The notes beneath the pieces were generated by a model, which saw only the letters and a list, made by a program, of their open reading frames with translations, was not told the origin of the DNA and ran no database searches. The position numbers and the translations under genes are program-made. Source: Pseudomonas sp. GD03944 (lineage in GTDB: Bacteria > Pseudomonadota > Gammaproteobacteria > Pseudomonadales > Pseudomonadaceae). From it: a DNA stretch of 64,000 nucleotides. The stretch is taken from the NCBI RefSeq assembly GCF_029839275.1, contig NZ_JAOCAH010000008.1, positions 124,001-188,000 of the forward strand. The letters run 5' to 3'. Shown in pieces: positions 21,796-30,851 of the stretch (positions within the stretch are counted from its first letter, which is position 1; the number at the start of each line of letters is the position of its first letter).

Positions 21796-22443
21796 TCAGG
21801 CGGGTAGGCATACGCCTGTTCCGCCGAGCCCGCAATAGCCGCCGGGGTTTTTCGCCAGGTACTGCTGGTGGTAGGCCTCGGCGTAGTAGAAGGGCGGCGC
21901 TTCGCTGATTTCGGTGGTGATGGCGCCCAGGCCGGCCTTGTCCAGCTCAGCCTGGAACTGCGCCTGGCTGGCGCGGGCGGCAGCGAGCTGTTCGGCATTC
22001 TGGCAGTAGATCGTGGAGCGGTACTGGCTGCCGATGTCGTTGCCCTGGCGCATGCCCTGGGTCGGGTTGTGCGCTTCCCAGAACACCTTGAGCAGGGCTT
22101 CGTAGCTGGTCTGCTGCGGGTCGAACACCACCAGCACGACTTCGGTGTGGCCGGTCAGGCCGGAGCAGGTTTCTTCGTAGGTCGGATTGGGGGTGAAACC
22201 GCCGGCATAGCCGACCGCTGTGGTCCAGACGCCGGGCTGCTGCCAGAAGCGTCGCTCGGCGCCCCAGAAGCAACCCAGGCCGAACACTGCCTGCTGCATC
22301 CCGGCCGGGAACGGGCCCTGCAGTGGGTTGCCGTTGACGTAGTGGGCTTCCGGCACCGGCAGCGGGGTGTCGCGACCGGGCAGCGCCTGCTCGGCGGTGG
22401 GCAGTTCGGTTTTGTTGACCAGGATTTCTGAACGCAGGGCCAT
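21796..22443 (-). CDS. msrA: Peptide methionine sulfoxide reductase A
   Basis: This 215-residue enzyme reduces the S-epimer of methionine sulfoxide in proteins, repairing oxidative damage. The active-site motif [10 protein letters not shown] carries the catalytic Cys58, and the C-terminal recycling cysteines lie in [14 protein letters not shown], as in E. coli MsrA. The frame opens 24 nt earlier, but the ATG at 22443 aligns with the E. coli start and has GAGG upstream. Confidence 0.96.
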   Translation of the reverse strand: MALRSEILVNKTELPTAEQALPGRDTPLPVPEAHYVNGNPLQGPFPAGMQQAVFGLGCFWGAERRFWQQPGVWTTAVGYAGGFTPNPTYEETCSGLTGHTEVVLVVFDPQQTSYEALLKVFWEAHNPTQGMRQGNDIGSQYRSTIYCQNAEQLAAARASQAQFQAELDKAGLGAITTEISEAPPFYYAEAYHQQYLAKNPGGYCGLGGTGVCLPA

Positions 22444-22536
22444 GAGCCATTTCCTCAGCATGTTCATTGGTGGGGCATCCGGTGGCAGGGCGATGCGTAG
22501 CGGAGACCTCGACAGGCCTCCGATAGTACACCCTGA

Positions 22537-25233
22537 TCAGGTCTGTGGGCGGCACGGATAGCGCTTGAGGCTGTCCATCAGCTCGCGGCCGGCGATCGGG
22601 CGGTCGAACAGGTAGCCCTGGCCGATATCGCATTGCTGGCGCCGCAGGAAACTCAACTGGGCCGCGGTTTCGATGCCCTCGGCGACGACCTTGAGCTTGA
22701 GGTTGTGCGCCATGGCGATGACCGCCGAGGTGATTTCCTTGTCGTCCTGGTTTTCCGGGATGTCCTTGATGAAGCTGCGGTCGATCTTGATCACGTCGAT
22801 GGGGAATTTTTTCAGGTAGCTGAGCGACGAATAGCCCGTCCCGAAGTCGTCCATCGCCAGGGTCAGACCCAGGCTCTTGAGGCGGCTGAGCTGGTGCCGG
22901 GTGTCATCGGTGGCTTCCAGCAGCAGGCTTTCCGTCAGCTCCAGTTCCAGCAGCGACGGATTGAGTTGTTCCTCCTGCAGGATCGAGGCGATCGAGCCGA
23001 CCAGGTCCGGATCGGAGAACTGCTTGGGCGACAGGTTGATCGCCACCTGCAGGCTACCCAGGCCGATGGCTTCCAGCTGCTTGCTCATGCGGCAGGCCTG
23101 GCGCACCACCCATTTGCCAATGGGGATGATCAGGCCGGTTTCTTCCGCGACACTGATGAACTGGTCGGGGCGGATCATGCCCTTTTCCGGGTGCTGCCAG
23201 CGCAGCAGGGCTTCCAGTCCGAGCAGTTGGCCGGTCTTCAGGCACAGCTTGGGCTGGTAGAAGACTTCCAGCTCGTTCTGGGTCAGGGCGCGGCGCAGGT
23301 TGCTCTCGACGAACAGCTTGTAGTTGGCTTCGGCATTCAGGGCTTCGGTGAACACCTGCAGTTGGTGCTTGCCGTTGGCCTTGGCCTTGTGCAGCGCCAG
23401 GCCCGCGTGCTTCATCAGCGTCTGCGGGTCGTCGCCGTGCTCCGGGGCGCAGGCCAGGCCGACCGAGCCGGTGATGCTGATCAACTGGTTGTCGACGAAC
23501 AGCGGCTTGTCCAAGGTGTGCAGCACTTGCTGGGCGATGCGCTGGCCACCCTCGGCGTTGGTGCCTTCCAGGAGAATGGCGAATTCGTTGCTGGCGAAGC
23601 GCGCGAGGATGCCGCTCGGGGTCAGGCTGTTGCGCAGGCGCCGGGCCAGGCTGATCAGCAGCTTGTCGCCGGTCTGGTGGCCGAGGCTGTCGTTGATCCG
23701 CTTGAAGTTGTCGATGTCGACCAGCAGCAGGCTCGCCGGTTTGCCGCTGCTGTGGGTGAAGCGGTTTTCCAGGGCGCGGATGAAGGCGTAGCGGTTACCC
23801 AGGCCGGTCAGGTTGTCGCTGTAGGCCAGGCGCTCGATGCGCTGCTGCGAGTGCTTGTCTTCGGTGATGTCTTCGTAGATGCCGATGTAGTGGGTCAGGC
23901 TGCCGTCGTCGGCATGCACCTTGGACAGCGACAGGTGGCTCCAGTACGGCTCCAGGTTCTTGCGCCGGCTCTTGAACTCGCCCTGCCAGCTGTTGTGGTC
24001 GGACAGGCTGGAGGCGGAGTCGAACAGCAGGTCGCTGAGGTTCTCCAGGGCCGGCAGTTCCGACAGGCGGCGCCCCTGCACTTCATCGGCGCTGTATTGG
24101 GTGATGGCGGTGAAGCTCGGGTTGACGTACTCCACCAGGCCGTCGCGGTCGAGCAGGATGAAGGCGCTGGCGCTCTGCTCGACGGCGCGCTGGAACAGGT
24201 GCAGGGCGCTGGTGGCGTGGCGCCGTTGCTGGTTGATCAGCACCTGGGCGTACTGGTCGGCCAGCTCGCCGGCAAAGGCGATTTCGTCCGGCTGCCAGAC
24301 CCGGGGACCACCCGTGTGTTCGAGGCACAGCACGCCGACCACTTCCCCGCCTATACGAATACTCGCGTCGAGCATCGCACTGATGCCCATGGGCTTGAGG
24401 TACTGCTCGTTCAGTTCACGGGTACGGGCGTCGAACTGTGCGTCGTGGGCGTCGAGCGAGCGACCGCCCTGCAGGGCATGCAGGTAGTTCGGGTAGCGGC
24501 TGGCGTCGATGGACTGGGCTTGTTCGTGCACGCCGGTTTCGTGGCGGTACAGGGCCACGGGTTCGAGCACGCAGTCGTTGATGTTCCAGATACCGGCCCG
24601 CGCCACGTCGTAGGTTTCGCAGGCCGCCTGGGTGATCAGTTCTGCCGCTTCACGCAGCGGGTCGCTGCCGTTGTAGCGGTGCCGGGCCAATCGCATGATC
24701 AAGCCCTGCTGGGCGCGGATGCGCAGCTGGTGCTGCTGGTGTTCCGTCTGGCTGCGCTGGTACAGCTCCAGGGAATGCTGCAGCTGCGGGTTGTTCACCG
24801 GCAGGAGGTCCTGAGGAGACGCCTCGCCTGGCAGGGTCAGGGCATCGGCCACCAGCAGGTAGCCGCGCAGCAGGTGGCGCCCACGCTGCTTGAAGGCCTC
24901 GCCAGTCTCCATGAGGGTCAGGGGGCCGTTCGGCGTGTGCAGGACGTAATGCACCAGGTAGTGGGTGCGTTGCGACAGCTGTTGCTGGATGGCGTCGTGC
25001 AGCCGATAGCGCGCTTCGGGCTCCATCAGGCTGGCGTAGGGGGCGTCGATCAGGGCACACAGGTCGCTGGCGGGCAGGCCGATGTGGCGTTCGCAGGCAG
25101 GGTCGAGAAACAGCAGCGTCCAACTGGCTTCATTCAGCCGCTCGAAACGCAGCATGCCGAGCCGCGAGGGCACTGGCAACTGCGTCACAACCTCGGCCGC
25201 TAGACGGCTTGCGGCATCGGGATGGCTTTTCAT
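22537..25233 (-). CDS. dipA: c-di-GMP phosphodiesterase with GAF-PAS-GGDEF-EAL, DipA-like
   Basis: This 898-residue cytoplasmic protein has an N-terminal PAS-like region, a GAF domain (about residues 185-340), a PAS domain with a PAC-like tail (about 345-465), GGDEF (about 475-635) and EAL (about 650-898). The GGDEF signature is degenerate (ASNEF, residues 547-551), so cyclase activity is unlikely. The EAL site is intact (EAL at 674-676, later DDFGTGYSS and KIDRSFI). Size, architecture, the ASNEF motif and location next to aceF match P. aeruginosa DipA, which drives biofilm dispersion and chemotaxis. The ATG at 25233 is chosen. The 16 extra upstream codons look non-coding. Confidence 0.85.
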   Translation of the reverse strand: MKSHPDAASRLAAEVVTQLPVPSRLGMLRFERLNEASWTLLFLDPACERHIGLPASDLCALIDAPYASLMEPEARYRLHDAIQQQLSQRTHYLVHYVLHTPNGPLTLMETGEAFKQRGRHLLRGYLLVADALTLPGEASPQDLLPVNNPQLQHSLELYQRSQTEHQQHQLRIRAQQGLIMRLARHRYNGSDPLREAAELITQAACETYDVARAGIWNINDCVLEPVALYRHETGVHEQAQSIDASRYPNYLHALQGGRSLDAHDAQFDARTRELNEQYLKPMGISAMLDASIRIGGEVVGVLCLEHTGGPRVWQPDEIAFAGELADQYAQVLINQQRRHATSALHLFQRAVEQSASAFILLDRDGLVEYVNPSFTAITQYSADEVQGRRLSELPALENLSDLLFDSASSLSDHNSWQGEFKSRRKNLEPYWSHLSLSKVHADDGSLTHYIGIYEDITEDKHSQQRIERLAYSDNLTGLGNRYAFIRALENRFTHSSGKPASLLLVDIDNFKRINDSLGHQTGDKLLISLARRLRNSLTPSGILARFASNEFAILLEGTNAEGGQRIAQQVLHTLDKPLFVDNQLISITGSVGLACAPEHGDDPQTLMKHAGLALHKAKANGKHQLQVFTEALNAEANYKLFVESNLRRALTQNELEVFYQPKLCLKTGQLLGLEALLRWQHPEKGMIRPDQFISVAEETGLIIPIGKWVVRQACRMSKQLEAIGLGSLQVAINLSPKQFSDPDLVGSIASILQEEQLNPSLLELELTESLLLEATDDTRHQLSRLKSLGLTLAMDDFGTGYSSLSYLKKFPIDVIKIDRSFIKDIPENQDDKEITSAVIAMAHNLKLKVVAEGIETAAQLSFLRRQQCDIGQGYLFDRPIAGRELMDSLKRYPCRPQT

Positions 25234-25310
25234 TGGATGGCTGGCTTCCAGTATGCTGACCGCGGCGAAAACCGGGCCCACTTCACTATAGCGTTCCGTA
25301 AGGGTGCATC

Positions 25311-25841
25311 ATGCAATTGCGACTGACAAGAAAACTAATTTCCGCCGTGTTGCTGGGGTGTGGCGTGCTGTCGATGCCGCTGCATGCGAACGAGACCGAC
25401 AGTGGCCTGAGCAGCGCCGAGCAGGCCGATTATTTGCGTGAAATCAAGCAGTTGTACCTGACCCAGGACGAGCGTCAGGCGCTGCTCGCGCACAGCAACG
25501 ACCTGCTGAAAAACTACGCCCTGCGCGCCGGCTACCAGGTCGGCCAGGCCCAGCGCCAGGACCTCTTCTACCAGCTGCGCCTCGGCGCCCCCGGGGAGTT
25601 GCTTCTGCGCGAGGAAGTGCGGGGCGAGAAAGGCACCGACATCGCCGTGCGCAACCAGCGTGTCGAGCTGTTCGGCGTCGACCCGTTCATCCGCTACGAC
25701 TGCCCGCAGGCCGGCATCAGCTGCGTGCTGCACAACCCCGTCGATGACCGCCCGCTGCTGAGCATCGTGCGTGACCACAAGGGCGCCGCCGAGCTGGCCA
25801 AGGCCCTGAGCTTTCTGATCCGCAACCTGCAGAAGGGCTGA
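25311..25841 (+). CDS. Small exported protein of unknown function
   Basis: This 176-residue protein begins with an N-terminal signal peptide (basic start, hydrophobic core, likely cleavage after SMPLHA), so it is probably periplasmic. The mature part starts with a charged helical region and continues into mixed strands. Two cysteines close together (YDCPQAGISC) could form a disulfide. I recognise no family. AAGGGTG precedes the ATG. It is divergent from dipA and converges on aceF. Confidence 0.75.
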   Translation: MQLRLTRKLISAVLLGCGVLSMPLHANETDSGLSSAEQADYLREIKQLYLTQDERQALLAHSNDLLKNYALRAGYQVGQAQRQDLFYQLRLGAPGELLLREEVRGEKGTDIAVRNQRVELFGVDPFIRYDCPQAGISCVLHNPVDDRPLLSIVRDHKGAAELAKALSFLIRNLQKG

Positions 25842-25890
25842 GGCCCTTCGTACACCCTCCCGTCCCGTCCGCCGGATTCTGCGCAAAAAA

Positions 25891-25914
25891 AACCCCGCCA
25901 ACTGGGGCGGGGTT
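25891..25914 (-). terminator. Rho-independent terminator of aceEF
   Basis: A 9-bp stem (AACCCCGCC, 25891-25899, with GGCGGGGTT, 25906-25914) is followed on the minus strand by a run of eight U (A-run at 25885-25892). It lies about 40 nt after the aceF stop. Confidence 0.9.
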
Positions 25915-25954
25915 GAGGATACGAGCGTGGCGTGCTCGAAAGTCTAAGCGGGTG

Positions 25955-27934
25955 TTACAGCAGCATCGTGCGGATGTCGGTCAGGACATCGCCCAGGCGC
26001 TTGGTGAAGCGTGCGGCAGCAGCCCCGTTGATCACGCGGTGATCGTAGGACAGCGACAGCGGCAGCATCAGCTTCGGCTGGAAGGCCTTGCCGTCCCAGA
26101 CGGGCTGGATGGTGGCCTTGCTGACACCGAGGATCGCCACTTCCGGCGCGTTGACGATCGGCGTGAAGCCGGTGCCGCCAATGTGACCGAGGCTGGAGAT
26201 GGTGAAGCAGGCGCCCTGCATGTCGTCAGCCGAGAGCTTCTTGGTGCGGGCTTTTTCAGCCAGTGCAGCGGCTTCGGCAGCCAGTTGCAGCAGGCTCTTC
26301 TGGTCGACGTTCTTGATGACCGGTACCAGCAGGCCATCCGGGGTGTCGACGGCGAAGCCGATGTGCACGTATTTCTTGCGGATCACCGCCTTGCCGCTCG
26401 GGGCCAGCGAACTGTTGAAGTCCGGCAGTTCCTTGAGCAGGTAGGCGCAGGCTTTCAGCAGCAGCGGCAGGACAGTCAGCTTGACGCCGGCTTTCTCGGC
26501 CACGGCTTTCTGCGCGACGCGGAAGGCTTCCAGCTCGGTGATGTCAGCCGAATCGAACTGCGTCACGTGGGGCACGTTGAGCCAGCTGCGGTGCAGGTTG
26601 GCAGCGCCGACCTGCATCAGGCGGGTCATCGGCACTTCTTCCACTTCACCGAACTTGCTGAAGTCCACGGTCGGGATCGGCGGAATGCCGGCGCCGCCGG
26701 TCGCGCCCGCTGCAGCAGCCGGGGCTTCCTTGGCCTTCTGCATCATGGCCTTGACGTAGACCTGCACGTCTTCCTTGAGGATGCGGCCTTTCGGACCGGT
26801 ACCCGGTACGGCGGTCAGCTCGACGCCGAACTCGCGGGCCAGCTGGCGCACGGCCGGGCCGGCATGCACCTTGGCACCGTCGCGCTTGGGCGCTACGGAG
26901 CCGGCGGCGGCAGCGGCCGACAGCGAGGCGATGGCGCGCACTTCAGCAGCCACTTGCGGTGCGGCGCCTTCCGGTACGCGGTGTACTTCCTGGCTGGCAG
27001 GAGCTGGTGCTGGCGCAGCAGCCGGTTGGCCGGCCCCCGCCACCTTGAGCTTGATGACCAGGTCGCCGGTGCCGATTTCATCGTCCAGCTTGACCACGAC
27101 TTCTTCCACCACGCCGGCAGCCGGCGACGGGATTTCCATGGAGGCCTTGTCGGATTCCAGGGTGATCAACGATTGGTCGGCTTCGATGGTGTCACCCACC
27201 TTGACCATGACTTCGATGACCTTGACCTTGCTGTCGGTGCCGATGTCCGGCACGCGGACGTCCTGCACGCTGCTGCCGGTCGGCGCAGCGGCGGGAGCCG
27301 GTGCGGCGGCCTGGGCGGCAGGTTGGGCAGGGGCAGCCGCCTGGGCAGGCGCTGCAGCCGGTGCGGCGCCAGCGGTCTTGAGCTTGATGATCAGATCGCC
27401 GGTGCCGATTTCATCGTCCAGCTTGACCACGACTTCTTCCACCACGCCGGCAGCCGGCGAGGGGATTTCCATGGAGGCCTTGTCGGACTCCAGGGTGATC
27501 AGCGACTGATCGGCCTCGACGGTGTCACCCACCTTGACCATGACTTCGATGACCTTGACCTTGCCGTCGGTGCCGATGTCCGGCACGTGCACGTCCTGCA
27601 CGCTGCTGGCAGCCGGCGCAGCAGCTGCCGCGGCCGGAGCCGCAGAAGCTTTCGGTGCTTCGGCAGGCGCGGCGGCCTGGGGCGCAGGAGCTGTTTCGGC
27701 AGCACCTTCGACCTCCAGCACCAGCAGTTCGTCGCCTTCTTTCAGGCGATCGCCGATCTTGACCTTAAGTTCTTTCACCACGCCGGCCTTGGGCGAGGGG
27801 ACTTCCATGGAGGCCTTGTCGGACTCCAGGGTCAGTACGCTCTGGTCGGCTTCGACACGGTCGCCGACCTTGACCAGCAGTTCGATAACCTCGCCTTCAC
27901 CGCCGAGGTCGGGTACGCGAATCAATTCACTCAT
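25955..27934 (-). CDS. aceF: Pyruvate dehydrogenase E2, dihydrolipoamide acetyltransferase with three lipoyl domains
   Basis: This 659-residue core subunit of the pyruvate dehydrogenase complex moves acetyl groups from E1 to CoA. Three lipoyl domains carry the lipoylated lysine in ESDKASME at Lys40, Lys152 and Lys263. They are joined by Ala/Pro-rich flexible linkers and followed by the E1/E3-binding domain (about residues 356-392) and the catalytic domain ending with the DHRVINGAAAARF motif. The second and third lipoyl domains are almost identical, down to the DNA. Three domains resemble the E. coli and Azotobacter enzymes. As I recall, the P. aeruginosa subunit is shorter, with two. The gene starts 11 nt after aceE behind TAAGGAG. 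Confidence 0.97.
   Translation of the reverse strand: MSELIRVPDLGGEGEVIELLVKVGDRVEADQSVLTLESDKASMEVPSPKAGVVKELKVKIGDRLKEGDELLVLEVEGAAETAPAPQAAAPAEAPKASAAPAAAAAAPAASSVQDVHVPDIGTDGKVKVIEVMVKVGDTVEADQSLITLESDKASMEIPSPAAGVVEEVVVKLDDEIGTGDLIIKLKTAGAAPAAAPAQAAAPAQPAAQAAAPAPAAAPTGSSVQDVRVPDIGTDSKVKVIEVMVKVGDTIEADQSLITLESDKASMEIPSPAAGVVEEVVVKLDDEIGTGDLVIKLKVAGAGQPAAAPAPAPASQEVHRVPEGAAPQVAAEVRAIASLSAAAAAGSVAPKRDGAKVHAGPAVRQLAREFGVELTAVPGTGPKGRILKEDVQVYVKAMMQKAKEAPAAAAGATGGAGIPPIPTVDFSKFGEVEEVPMTRLMQVGAANLHRSWLNVPHVTQFDSADITELEAFRVAQKAVAEKAGVKLTVLPLLLKACAYLLKELPDFNSSLAPSGKAVIRKKYVHIGFAVDTPDGLLVPVIKNVDQKSLLQLAAEAAALAEKARTKKLSADDMQGACFTISSLGHIGGTGFTPIVNAPEVAILGVSKATIQPVWDGKAFQPKLMLPLSLSYDHRVINGAAAARFTKRLGDVLTDIRTMLL
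27044..27276. repeat. Intragenic direct repeat, copy 1 (third lipoyl domain)
   Basis: This 233-bp segment of aceF is nearly the same as 27377-27609, offset by exactly 333 bp (111 codons). It encodes lipoyl domain 3. Confidence 0.85.
27377..27609. repeat. Intragenic direct repeat, copy 2 (second lipoyl domain)
   Basis: This is the partner of the repeat at 27044-27276. It encodes lipoyl domain 2. The first lipoyl domain (about 27710-27930) is clearly more diverged. Confidence 0.85.
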
Positions 27935-27945
27935 CGCTTCGCTCC

Positions 27946-30591
27946 TTAGCAGTCCAGTGGGTTACGTTTTTCCGGGTCGATACCGAACTTGGTGATGGCC
28001 TCGGCCACTACCTTGGGTTCGATGTCGCCACGGTCGGCAAGGGCTTCCAGGGCGGCCAGCACGATGAAGTGACGGTCGACTTCGAAGAAGTGACGCAGCT
28101 TCTTGCGGCTGTCGCTGCGGCCGAAGCCGTCGGTGCCCAGGACTTTGAATTCCTTGCTCGGAACCCACTGACGAATCTGCTCGGCGAACAGCTTCATGTA
28201 GTCGGTGGAGGCAATGACCGGGCCCTTGCGGCCGCCCAGGCATTCTTCGACATAGGTCTTCTGCGGCTTCTGGCCCGGGTGCAGACGGTTGCTGCGTTCC
28301 ACGGCGAGGCCATCGCGACGCAATTCGTTGAAGCTGGTAACGCTCCAGACGTCGGCGCCGACATTGAACTGCTCACGAAGGATCTTGGCCGCTTCGCGGA
28401 CCTCGCGCAGGATGGTGCCGGAGCCCATCAGCTGGACGTGGTGCGCCGCTTCCTTCTTGTCTTCCTCGAGCAGGTACATGCCCTTGATGATGCCTTCCTC
28501 GACACCGGCCGGCATGGCGGGCTGCTGGTACGACTCGTTCATCACGGTGATGTAGTAGAAGACGTCCTGCTGCTCTTCGGCCATCTGGCGAATGCCTTCG
28601 CGGATGACCACCGCGAGCTCATAGCCGTAGGTCGGGTCGTAGGTGCGGCAGTTCGGGATGGTCGCTGCCATCATGTGGCTGTGGCCGTCTTCGTGCTGCA
28701 GGCCTTCACCGTTGAGGGTGGTACGGCCGGCGGTACCGCCGATCAGGAAGCCACGGGTGCGGCTGTCGCCAGCGGCCCAGGCCAGGTCACCGATACGCTG
28801 GAAGCCGAACATCGAGTAGAAGATGTAGAACGGCAGCATCGGCTGGTTGTGGTTGGAATAGGCAGTACCCGCGGCGATGAAGGAGCTCATGGCGCCGGCT
28901 TCGTTGATGCCTTCTTCGAGGATCTGACCCTTCTTGTCCTCTTTGTAGAACATCACCTGGTCTTTATCGACCGGCTCGTACAGCTGGCCCACCGAGGAGT
29001 AGATGCCGAGCTGGCGGAACATGCCTTCCATACCGAAGGTACGGGCTTCGTCCGGAATGATCGGAACGATGCGCTGGCCCAGGTCCTTTTCCTTGACCAG
29101 TTGCGCGAGGATGCGCACGAAGGCCATGGTGGTGGAGATTTCGCGATCGCCGGAGCCGTCGAGGATGGCCTTGAGGGTGTCCAGCGGCGGCGTCGGGATG
29201 CTGAAGCTCTTCTGGCGACGCTGCGGTACGAAACCACCCAGGGCCTTGCGGCGCTCGTGCAGGTACTTGTACTCGGCACTGCCTTCTTCCGGCTTGAAGA
29301 ACGGCAGGTTTTCCAGCTCGTCGTCCTTGACCGGAATGTCGAAGCGGTCGCGGAACAACTTCAGGCTCTCGACATCGACCTTCTTGGTGTTGTGCGCGGT
29401 GTTCTTCGCTTCGCCGGCACCAGTGCCATAACCCTTGATGGTCTTGGCCAGGATGACGGTCGGCTGGTCCTTGTGGTTGACCGCCTGGTGGTAGGCCGCA
29501 TAGACCTTGTACGGGTCGTGGCCGCCACGGTTGAGCTTCCAGATCTCGTCGTCGGACAGGTCGGCGACCATGGCCTTGAGTTCGGGCGTGTTGAAGAAGT
29601 GCTCACGCACGAACGCGCCGTCTTTGGCCTTGTAGTTCTGGTACTCGCCGTCGATGACTTCGTCCATGCGGCGTTGCAGGATACCGTCGGTGTCCTTGGC
29701 CAGCAGCGGGTCCCAGAAACGGCCCCAGACCACTTTGTTGACGTTCCAGCCACCGCCACGGAACACGCCTTCGAGTTCCTGGATGATCTTGCCGTTGCCG
29801 CGAACCGGGCCGTCGAGGCGCTGCAGGTTGCAGTTGATGACGAAGATCAGGTTATCCAGCTTCTCGCGGCCGGCCAGGGAGATGGCACCCAGGGATTCCG
29901 GCTCGTCGCACTCGCCGTCGCCCATGAAACACCAGACTTTCTGCTTGCCTGGCTGGATGAAGCCACGGGCTTCCAGGTACTTCATGAAGCGTGCCTGGTA
30001 AATCGCCTGGATCGGGCCCAAACCCATGGAAACGGTCGGGAACTGCCAGAAGTCCGGCATCAGCCATGGGTGCGGGTAGGACGACAGGCCCTTGCCATCG
30101 ACTTCCTGGCGGAAGTTCTTCATCTGGTCTTCGCTGATGCGGCCTTCCATGAAGGCGCGGGCGTAGACGCCTGGCGAGGCGTGGCCCTGGAAGTAGATCA
30201 GGTCGCCGCCGTGCTCGTCGGTCGGGGCCTGGAAGAAATAGTTGAAGCCGATGTCGTACAGGGTGGCCGAGGAGGCGAAGCTGGAGATGTGGCCGCCCAG
30301 GTCCGGGTCCTGCAGGTTGGTGCGCATGACCATGGCCAGTGCGTTCCAGCGAACCAGCGAGCGAATGCGGCGTTCCATGAACAGGTCGCCAGGCATGCGT
30401 GCTTCGTGGGTGACTGGAATGGTGTTGCGGTAAGGCGTGGTGATCGCATAAGGCAACTGGGAACCACTGCGGGTGGCCAGCTCGCCCATGCGGGTCATCA
30501 GGTAATGCGCGCGGTCTTCGCCTTCCTTGTCGAGAACGGACTCAAGGGCGTCCAGCCATTCCTGGGTTTCGACGGGATCGAGGTCTTGCAT
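27946..30591 (-). CDS. aceE: Pyruvate dehydrogenase E1 component (homodimeric type)
   Basis: This 881-residue thiamine-diphosphate enzyme decarboxylates pyruvate and acetylates the lipoyl groups of AceF. The TPP-binding region GDGECDEPESLGAISLAG and the conserved NCNLQRLDGPVRGNGKI (partial) are intact, as is the C-terminal transketolase-like domain. The open frame continues 24 codons upstream, but the ATG at 30591 has GGAG with 7-nt spacing and gives the known N terminus MQDLDPVETQEW. It forms an operon with aceF. Two palindromes upstream may control it. Confidence 0.97.
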   Translation of the reverse strand: MQDLDPVETQEWLDALESVLDKEGEDRAHYLMTRMGELATRSGSQLPYAITTPYRNTIPVTHEARMPGDLFMERRIRSLVRWNALAMVMRTNLQDPDLGGHISSFASSATLYDIGFNYFFQAPTDEHGGDLIYFQGHASPGVYARAFMEGRISEDQMKNFRQEVDGKGLSSYPHPWLMPDFWQFPTVSMGLGPIQAIYQARFMKYLEARGFIQPGKQKVWCFMGDGECDEPESLGAISLAGREKLDNLIFVINCNLQRLDGPVRGNGKIIQELEGVFRGGGWNVNKVVWGRFWDPLLAKDTDGILQRRMDEVIDGEYQNYKAKDGAFVREHFFNTPELKAMVADLSDDEIWKLNRGGHDPYKVYAAYHQAVNHKDQPTVILAKTIKGYGTGAGEAKNTAHNTKKVDVESLKLFRDRFDIPVKDDELENLPFFKPEEGSAEYKYLHERRKALGGFVPQRRQKSFSIPTPPLDTLKAILDGSGDREISTTMAFVRILAQLVKEKDLGQRIVPIIPDEARTFGMEGMFRQLGIYSSVGQLYEPVDKDQVMFYKEDKKGQILEEGINEAGAMSSFIAAGTAYSNHNQPMLPFYIFYSMFGFQRIGDLAWAAGDSRTRGFLIGGTAGRTTLNGEGLQHEDGHSHMMAATIPNCRTYDPTYGYELAVVIREGIRQMAEEQQDVFYYITVMNESYQQPAMPAGVEEGIIKGMYLLEEDKKEAAHHVQLMGSGTILREVREAAKILREQFNVGADVWSVTSFNELRRDGLAVERSNRLHPGQKPQKTYVEECLGGRKGPVIASTDYMKLFAEQIRQWVPSKEFKVLGTDGFGRSDSRKKLRHFFEVDRHFIVLAALEALADRGDIEPKVVAEAITKFGIDPEKRNPLDC

Positions 30592-30701
30592 GGCTTGCTC
30601 CAGGGCGGAAAGGCTTCCAGAATCGGAGGCCAGGGTGCGTGGCCGGCTTTGTGGGCGGGTCACGTGAATTCTTGGATTTACCGGGGGTAGTGCCGGCTCT
30701 G

Positions 30702-30716
30702 TGTAGTTTTACTACA
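30702..30716. promoter_or_regulatory. Perfect palindrome TGTAGT-TTT-ACTACA, candidate operator 1
   Basis: This 15-bp perfect inverted repeat lies in the 260-nt gap between the divergent aceE and glnE genes, about 110 nt from the aceE start. A near copy lies 52 bp away. The form is like a dimeric GntR/FadR-type site, but the regulator is not identified. Confidence 0.55.
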
Positions 30717-30753
30717 TATGGACGACGATTTCAGCCCTTTGGATACAATCATT

Positions 30754-30768
30754 CGTAGCAAAACTACA
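30754..30768. promoter_or_regulatory. Near-palindrome CGTAG-CAAAA-CTACA, candidate operator 2
   Basis: Read on the minus strand it is TGTAGTTTTGCTACG, matching operator 1 at 13 of 15 positions. The centres are 52 bp apart, close to five helical turns. The rest of the 30592-30851 gap shows no gene or terminator that I can support. Confidence 0.5.
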
Positions 30769-30851
30769 ATTTCAACGGGCTGACGGCCGCGCAACGCGTG
30801 ATACCACGGGGCTTTCATGTGCCAGGCGCAGCTCGCAAAAAAGGATAGACC

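Noticed and set aside
22633..25203. An 856-codon plus-strand frame opposite dipA
   Set aside because: Its composition is typical of an antisense shadow. The minus strand has intact GAF, PAS, GGDEF and EAL motifs.
27044..27609. A transposon or assembly duplication as the source of the aceF repeat
   Set aside because: The offset is an exact multiple of three, both copies are in frame and code for complete lipoyl domains, and small differences are present. A genuine domain duplication is simpler.
25913..27949. A 678-codon plus-strand frame opposite aceF with internal repeats (DHDFFHHAG units)
   Set aside because: The repeats are the complement of the duplicated lipoyl domains. The frame has no plausible ribosome site, and its protein has odd composition.
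28069..30690. An 873-codon plus-strand frame opposite aceE
   Set aside because: It is a shadow of the strongly biased aceE codons, with no family motifs.
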